A stretch of 8,602 nt of DNA from Thermoplasmatota archaeon (GTDB lineage: Archaea > Thermoplasmatota > Thermoplasmata > RBG-16-68-12 > JAJISG01). The position numbers were made by a program, and so were the translations under genes. The stretch spans positions 1 to 8,602 of the forward strand of contig JAJISK010000038.1 of NCBI GenBank assembly GCA_022848785.1, read 5' to 3'. Positions 6,048 through 8,602 of this stretch are shown here, one piece after another. Position 1 is the stretch's first letter; each line of letters opens with the position of its first letter. The notes under the pieces are model-generated. The model did no database searches. It saw only the letters and a program-made list of their open reading frames with translations, and had not been told where the DNA came from.

Positions 6048-6203
6048 TTGGTCTCGGTCTCGATGGGGGGGAACGGGGGATTCCTGGCACCTATGACCGA
6101 ACTTTACGCTGGGGGACCACATCCATGCCGGAGGGCTCCCTCGAAGGCAAGAGCCTCTCCGGACCGACCAAGAAGACCTTCGCTACCTTCAGGGGAAGGG
6201 CCT

Positions 6204-6425
6204 CTAGACAGATTCGCTGGAGTCCCGGAGACCGGAGGACCGCCCGAAGGCGCCCAGACGCGCAAGCAGCCCAGGTTTCGGCTTTGCCTGCTGCCTGCGT
6301 CGGGCCGAACGGATTAGCCAGGTCGCCTCGCTGTCCCCGTACTCCCAGCGAACGTACCGCCGGAGGTCTTGGGAACTACGAGAGTTGCCGTCTCGCCTCG
6401 TCTCTTCCACCAATACTGACCACAT
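6204..6425 (-). CDS. Possible small basic protein of unknown function
   Basis: A 73-aa ORF beginning MWSVLVEETRRDG and containing RRYVRWEYGDSEATWL followed by a very basic RSARRRQQAKPKP. I do not recognise it. In its favour, the ATG at 6425 has AGGTGG six bases upstream, third codon positions are G or C in about three quarters of codons, and a T5 tract (6449-6445) lies 24 bases before the ATG in TATA-like position. Against it, the protein is rich in Arg and Ser as chance ORFs in GC-rich DNA often are, and the frame stays open upstream as far as 6566. It would be divergent from the HTH_10 regulator, sharing its control region. Low confidence. Confidence 0.33.
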   Translation of the reverse strand: MWSVLVEETRRDGNSRSSQDLRRYVRWEYGDSEATWLIRSARRRQQAKPKPGLLARLGAFGRSSGLRDSSESV

Positions 6426-6471
6426 CTTATGCCACCTTAGACCGAAAAAGGTCACGGGGGAGAACTGCTTT

Positions 6472-6510
6472 GAGCCGGCTCGAGAAGCCGTCATATGACG
6501 GGAGTACTCC
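6472..6510. promoter_or_regulatory. Cluster of three perfect palindromes, likely operator
   Basis: GAGCCGGCTC (6472-6481, 10 bp), CCGTCATATGACGG (6488-6501, 14 bp) and GGAGTACTCC (6501-6510, 10 bp) are each perfect inverted repeats. The second and third share one base, and the third ends exactly where the TATA-like box of the HTH_10 gene begins. A bound dimer there would cover the BRE/TFB site. The bases are seen; the operator role and the identity of the binding protein (possibly the HTH_10 protein itself) are inferred. Confidence 0.55.
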
Positions 6511-6519
6511 TTTATCATA
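6511..6519 (+). promoter_or_regulatory. TATA-like box of the HTH_10 regulator gene, leaderless spacing
   Basis: TTTATCATA begins 27 bases before the A of ATG 6538, the same spacing as at the MgtE-type operon. Transcription should start at or next to the ATG. The only sequence directly before the ATG is ACCCCCC, with no Shine-Dalgarno, which agrees with a leaderless message. Confidence 0.65.
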
Positions 6520-6537
6520 GGAATCCATGGACCCCCC

Positions 6538-7236
6538 ATGGGCCTCTGGGAGATCTCCCTCCGCACGCAGTACGATTATCCCTTCATCGGCATGTCGGGG
6601 AAGTACCCGGGCATCCCCATCTCGATGTGGTGCATTTGGGGTCGGGAGCTCATCCAAGTCCCCACGCGCGACCCTGAGGTGTTGGCCTCCATCGAGGACG
6701 ACATCCGTAGCTTCGGCCGTGTGGTCGACCAGTGGATGGAGGAGAAGAGCACGCGGATCTTCATGCTCCGCTGCACCTGCGACGACACGGACAGCCCGTG
6801 GTGGATCTGGGATGCTCATGAGATGGTGGAGGAACCCCCAGCGATCTACCGGGATGGCTGGGGCTACTTTCGCGTCATCGGGTTTGACGAGACGCACATC
6901 CGGAGCCTCTTTCAGGATATGCAGAGCCGAGGGCCCACGGAGCTGATTCGGAAGCGGGAACTCCCCCTCACCGTCCTCCCCTCCAGCATCTGGGTCAACA
7001 GCCTGTTCTCGGACCTGACGGGGAAGCAGATCGACGCTGTTGTGCAGGCGCACCGGCACGGCTACTACGTCAGTCCAAGGCAGACCAAGACGGAGAACCT
7101 CGCGGCCGGCCTCGGCGTGAGCCGCTCGACCTTCGAGGAACACCTACGGAAGGCCGAGAATCGCATCATTGCTTCGCTGATTCCCTACCTCCAGCTCTAC
7201 GCCTATGGGGAGCGCCCCAGCGCTGAGGGTGGGTAG
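6538..7236 (+). CDS. HTH_10 (Bat-like) DNA-binding transcription regulator
   Basis: A 232-aa protein. Its C-terminal residues about 158-212 are an HTH_10 domain, the type first known in the bacterio-opsin activator: LTGKQIDAVVQAHRHGYYVS, PRQTKTENLAAGLGVSRSTF and EEHLRKAENRI cover the usual LT..Q, GYY..PR, LA..LGVS.ST and EHLR.AE positions. Residues 1-150 form an N-terminal domain that I cannot name. It is rich in aromatic residues, with RCTCDDTDSPWWIWD (78-92) near its middle, and may bind a ligand or act in dimerisation; it has no PAS or GAF signature that I can see. The protein should act as a transcription regulator. The ATG at 6538 is set by the TATA spacing. It is convergent with the downstream metallopeptidase gene (38-bp gap). 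The palindrome cluster upstream suggests autoregulation, an inference. Confidence 0.82.
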   Translation: MGLWEISLRTQYDYPFIGMSGKYPGIPISMWCIWGRELIQVPTRDPEVLASIEDDIRSFGRVVDQWMEEKSTRIFMLRCTCDDTDSPWWIWDAHEMVEEPPAIYRDGWGYFRVIGFDETHIRSLFQDMQSRGPTELIRKRELPLTVLPSSIWVNSLFSDLTGKQIDAVVQAHRHGYYVSPRQTKTENLAAGLGVSRSTFEEHLRKAENRIIASLIPYLQLYAYGERPSAEGG

Positions 7237-7274
7237 CGGTTCTTCCGAGAGCCAATCCAATCAGTGGGGATCCC

Positions 7275-8602
7275 CTAGTAGAGGTCGTCCACGTCCTCCT
7301 CCAGCTTGGCCAGTTTGTCCTCCACCGCCCGGCGGAGCAGGTAGAAAGGGATCGACCCGGCGTAGATGATGGCGTCGTGGAAGAAGGCGTAGGAGAAGTT
7401 CTCCCCCATGCGCTTCTCCACTTCCTCCCGGAGCCCATTGATGAGGTGCTTGCCCAAGAGGTAGCTCAGCTGGTAGGTCGGGTACTGGGTGTAACGCTTC
7501 ACCTCGGCGATGGCGGAGGCCTCCGCCATCCCCGCCTCCTTGACGAGCATCTGGACCGCCTCATCGAATGCCATCCGCCCTGCGTGGAGGTCCACGTCGA
7601 TGATGATCCGCGCGGCCCGCCAGATGATGTCCTGCAGCTGAACGAACCGGATCTCCGGCGCGTCCATGAAGCCGAGTTCGCGCATCAGGTCCTCGCAGTA
7701 GTGGGCCCACCCTTCGACCATTTCCGCCACCCCCGTCCCCCCCGCAAGGACCCGGATGAGGGACGGGTGGAGGTTCGCCGCGGAGAGCTGCAGGTGATGC
7801 CCCGGATACCCCTCATGGACCGCGGTGTTGCGGATCGAAGCGAAATTGTGCTCCTTGAGGAGGTCCTCGCCGTTGGAGGGTGGCGTCACGATGTAGATCC
7901 CCTCCTGCACCTTCTCGAACCGGGGCGGGGACATGTAGGCGGCGAAGGGGAGAATGGGCCGGAGGAAGATGGGGGTCTCCTCCACGAGAAGCCGTTCCGC
8001 CGGCGGAAGGGTCGCCACGTGATGATCGCGAACAAAGGCCCGCGCCTCCTCGTTGACCGTCCGCACCGCTTCCAGGACCCCGGCGAAGTCCGCCGGATGA
8101 TCGGCATGGATCCGCTCGGAGACGTCCTCCACCGACGCCTTCGGATCGATGACCGCCGCCACCTCCCCCAGGTCCCGTTTCGCCTCTTCGAGGTATTGGA
8201 CGCCCAGGGCACGAATCTCCTGGGGATTCCGTCCCAGCCCCCGGAGCTCGACGAGCCGGGCAAATTTCTCCTCCCCCAGGATGAAGCTCTCCTCCGCGTG
8301 GGGTAGGACCTCACCTTCGAGCCAGGCACGATAGGCTTGCAAGGCCTCCTCCGCCTCGCCTCGCGCCTCATGGAAGGCATTCCGCCCGTCCCCGGTCGCC
8401 TCCTTGTCCGCTTGCTGCGCGATCGCCTCCAGGAAGGCGGGCAACTGCTCCGCCGCCTCGATGGCCATCTCCGTCCAAAGCTTGACGGGGTGGGAGAGAC
8501 GGCTCTCGATCTGATCCAGGTACGCCGGCCCCGCCCGGAGGCGGGCCGTCATGCTCTCGAGCCGCGTGGCGAGGGGGGCGAACGTCCGGGCGAAGAGGGG
8601 AA
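7275..8602 (-). CDS. DUF885-family putative zinc metallopeptidase (5' end outside window)
   Basis: The frame is open from the right edge to TAG 7277-7275, giving 441 residues of a protein whose N-terminus lies outside; the ATG at 8552 is internal, since the 16 codons before it (PLFARTFAPLATRLES) continue the family pattern. DUF885 proteins are usually about 550-600 aa. The diagnostic motif HEGYPGHH (7794-7817) is the expected zinc-binding and catalytic HExxPGHH site, followed some 30 residues on by EGWAHYCE, which carries a further candidate metal ligand. Helix-rich segments fill the rest. No signal peptide can be judged because the start is missing. By homology it is a cytoplasmic or secreted peptidase of unknown substrate; a few bacterial members have been linked to peptide degradation. 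It ends 38 bp from the convergent HTH_10 gene, across a GGGGATCCCC palindrome (7266-7275). Confidence 0.85.
   Translation of the reverse strand, partial: PLFARTFAPLATRLESMTARLRAGPAYLDQIESRLSHPVKLWTEMAIEAAEQLPAFLEAIAQQADKEATGDGRNAFHEARGEAEEALQAYRAWLEGEVLPHAEESFILGEEKFARLVELRGLGRNPQEIRALGVQYLEEAKRDLGEVAAVIDPKASVEDVSERIHADHPADFAGVLEAVRTVNEEARAFVRDHHVATLPPAERLLVEETPIFLRPILPFAAYMSPPRFEKVQEGIYIVTPPSNGEDLLKEHNFASIRNTAVHEGYPGHHLQLSAANLHPSLIRVLAGGTGVAEMVEGWAHYCEDLMRELGFMDAPEIRFVQLQDIIWRAARIIIDVDLHAGRMAFDEAVQMLVKEAGMAEASAIAEVKRYTQYPTYQLSYLLGKHLINGLREEVEKRMGENFSYAFFHDAIIYAGSIPFYLLRRAVEDKLAKLEEDVDDLY

Larger units (their letters stand above)
6010..6537. other. Intergenic stretch without a recognised gene
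   Basis: This 528-bp gap separates divergent transcription units. Beside promoter elements and the weak ORF annotated separately, 6060-6203 shows nothing that I can assign. The GC content stays high, but no frame is convincingly protein-like. A + strand frame from ATG 6125 to 6520 is open (131 aa) but resembles no family and loses GC-rich third positions after about 28 codons. An imperfect 13-bp hairpin (6257-6301) is present; I saw no motif of RNase P RNA, SRP RNA or C/D guide RNA. Confidence 0.6.

Noticed and set aside
6125..6520. 131-aa + strand ORF starting MPEGSLEG
   Set aside because: A TTTA element 22 bases upstream is suggestive, but third-position GC bias is lost after about 28 codons and no family is recognisable; kept only as a note in the intergenic entry.
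7266..7275. GGGGATCCCC palindrome between convergent genes as a terminator
   Set aside because: There is no loop and no T tract; a 10-bp palindrome is expected several times by chance in a window of this size.
7377..8306. 309-aa ORF on + opposite the DUF885 gene
   Set aside because: Antisense shadow with high His/Arg/Pro content; the - strand encodes the HEGYPGHH motif.
1..8602. CRISPR array, insertion sequence, rRNA or attachment site
   Set aside because: No regularly spaced repeats, transposase motifs, terminal inverted repeats or rRNA signatures were seen; the tRNA has no adjacent integrase or duplicated 3' end.

Overview
The window is archaeal and GC-rich. A tRNA-Gln gene carries a textbook bulge-helix-bulge intron, lysyl-tRNA synthetase is the class I type, several starts have a T/A-rich TATA-like box 24-27 bases before the ATG (leaderless-type promoters), and the families present (paired single-domain MgtE-type transporters, PhoU-TrkA_C proteins, a GfcR-type PRTase regulator, an HTH_10 regulator) are typical of Archaea, especially Euryarchaeota and Thermoplasmatota. 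The exact lineage cannot be fixed from the sequence.

Region 1 (1-2926, + strand): the C-terminal part of a YegS/DagK-type lipid kinase, cut by the left edge, then a tight four-gene cation-transport cluster. It holds two MgtE-type membrane halves followed by two PhoU-TrkA_C cytoplasmic proteins. Every junction overlaps (CTGA, GTGA, then 22 bp), which implies translational coupling and co-assembly. The start of the second MgtE half is unusual: no ATG, GTG or TTG lies where the protein should begin, the reading frame crosses a G7 tract, and a CTG overlaps the upstream TGA.

Region 2 (2924-6009, - strand): in transcription order, a GfcR-like HTH-PRTase regulator, class I lysyl-tRNA synthetase with a degenerate KMSKS loop, a SAM-dependent methyltransferase, and then, from its own TATA box, an intron-containing tRNA-Gln(CUG). 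The tRNA 3' end overlaps the stop codon of the convergent PhoU gene.

Region 3 (6010-6537): a 528-bp stretch with no confidently recognised gene. It may hold a short basic ORF on the - strand, and it contains a cluster of perfect palindromes just before the TATA box of the next gene.

Region 4 (6538-8602): an HTH_10 (Bat-like) transcription regulator on +, convergent with a DUF885-family putative metallopeptidase on - that runs off the right edge.

No CRISPR array, insertion sequence or rRNA was seen. The most interesting signals are the transporter module with its odd gene junction and a 15-bp in-frame micro-duplication, the LysRS motif change, and the palindromic operator-like array.
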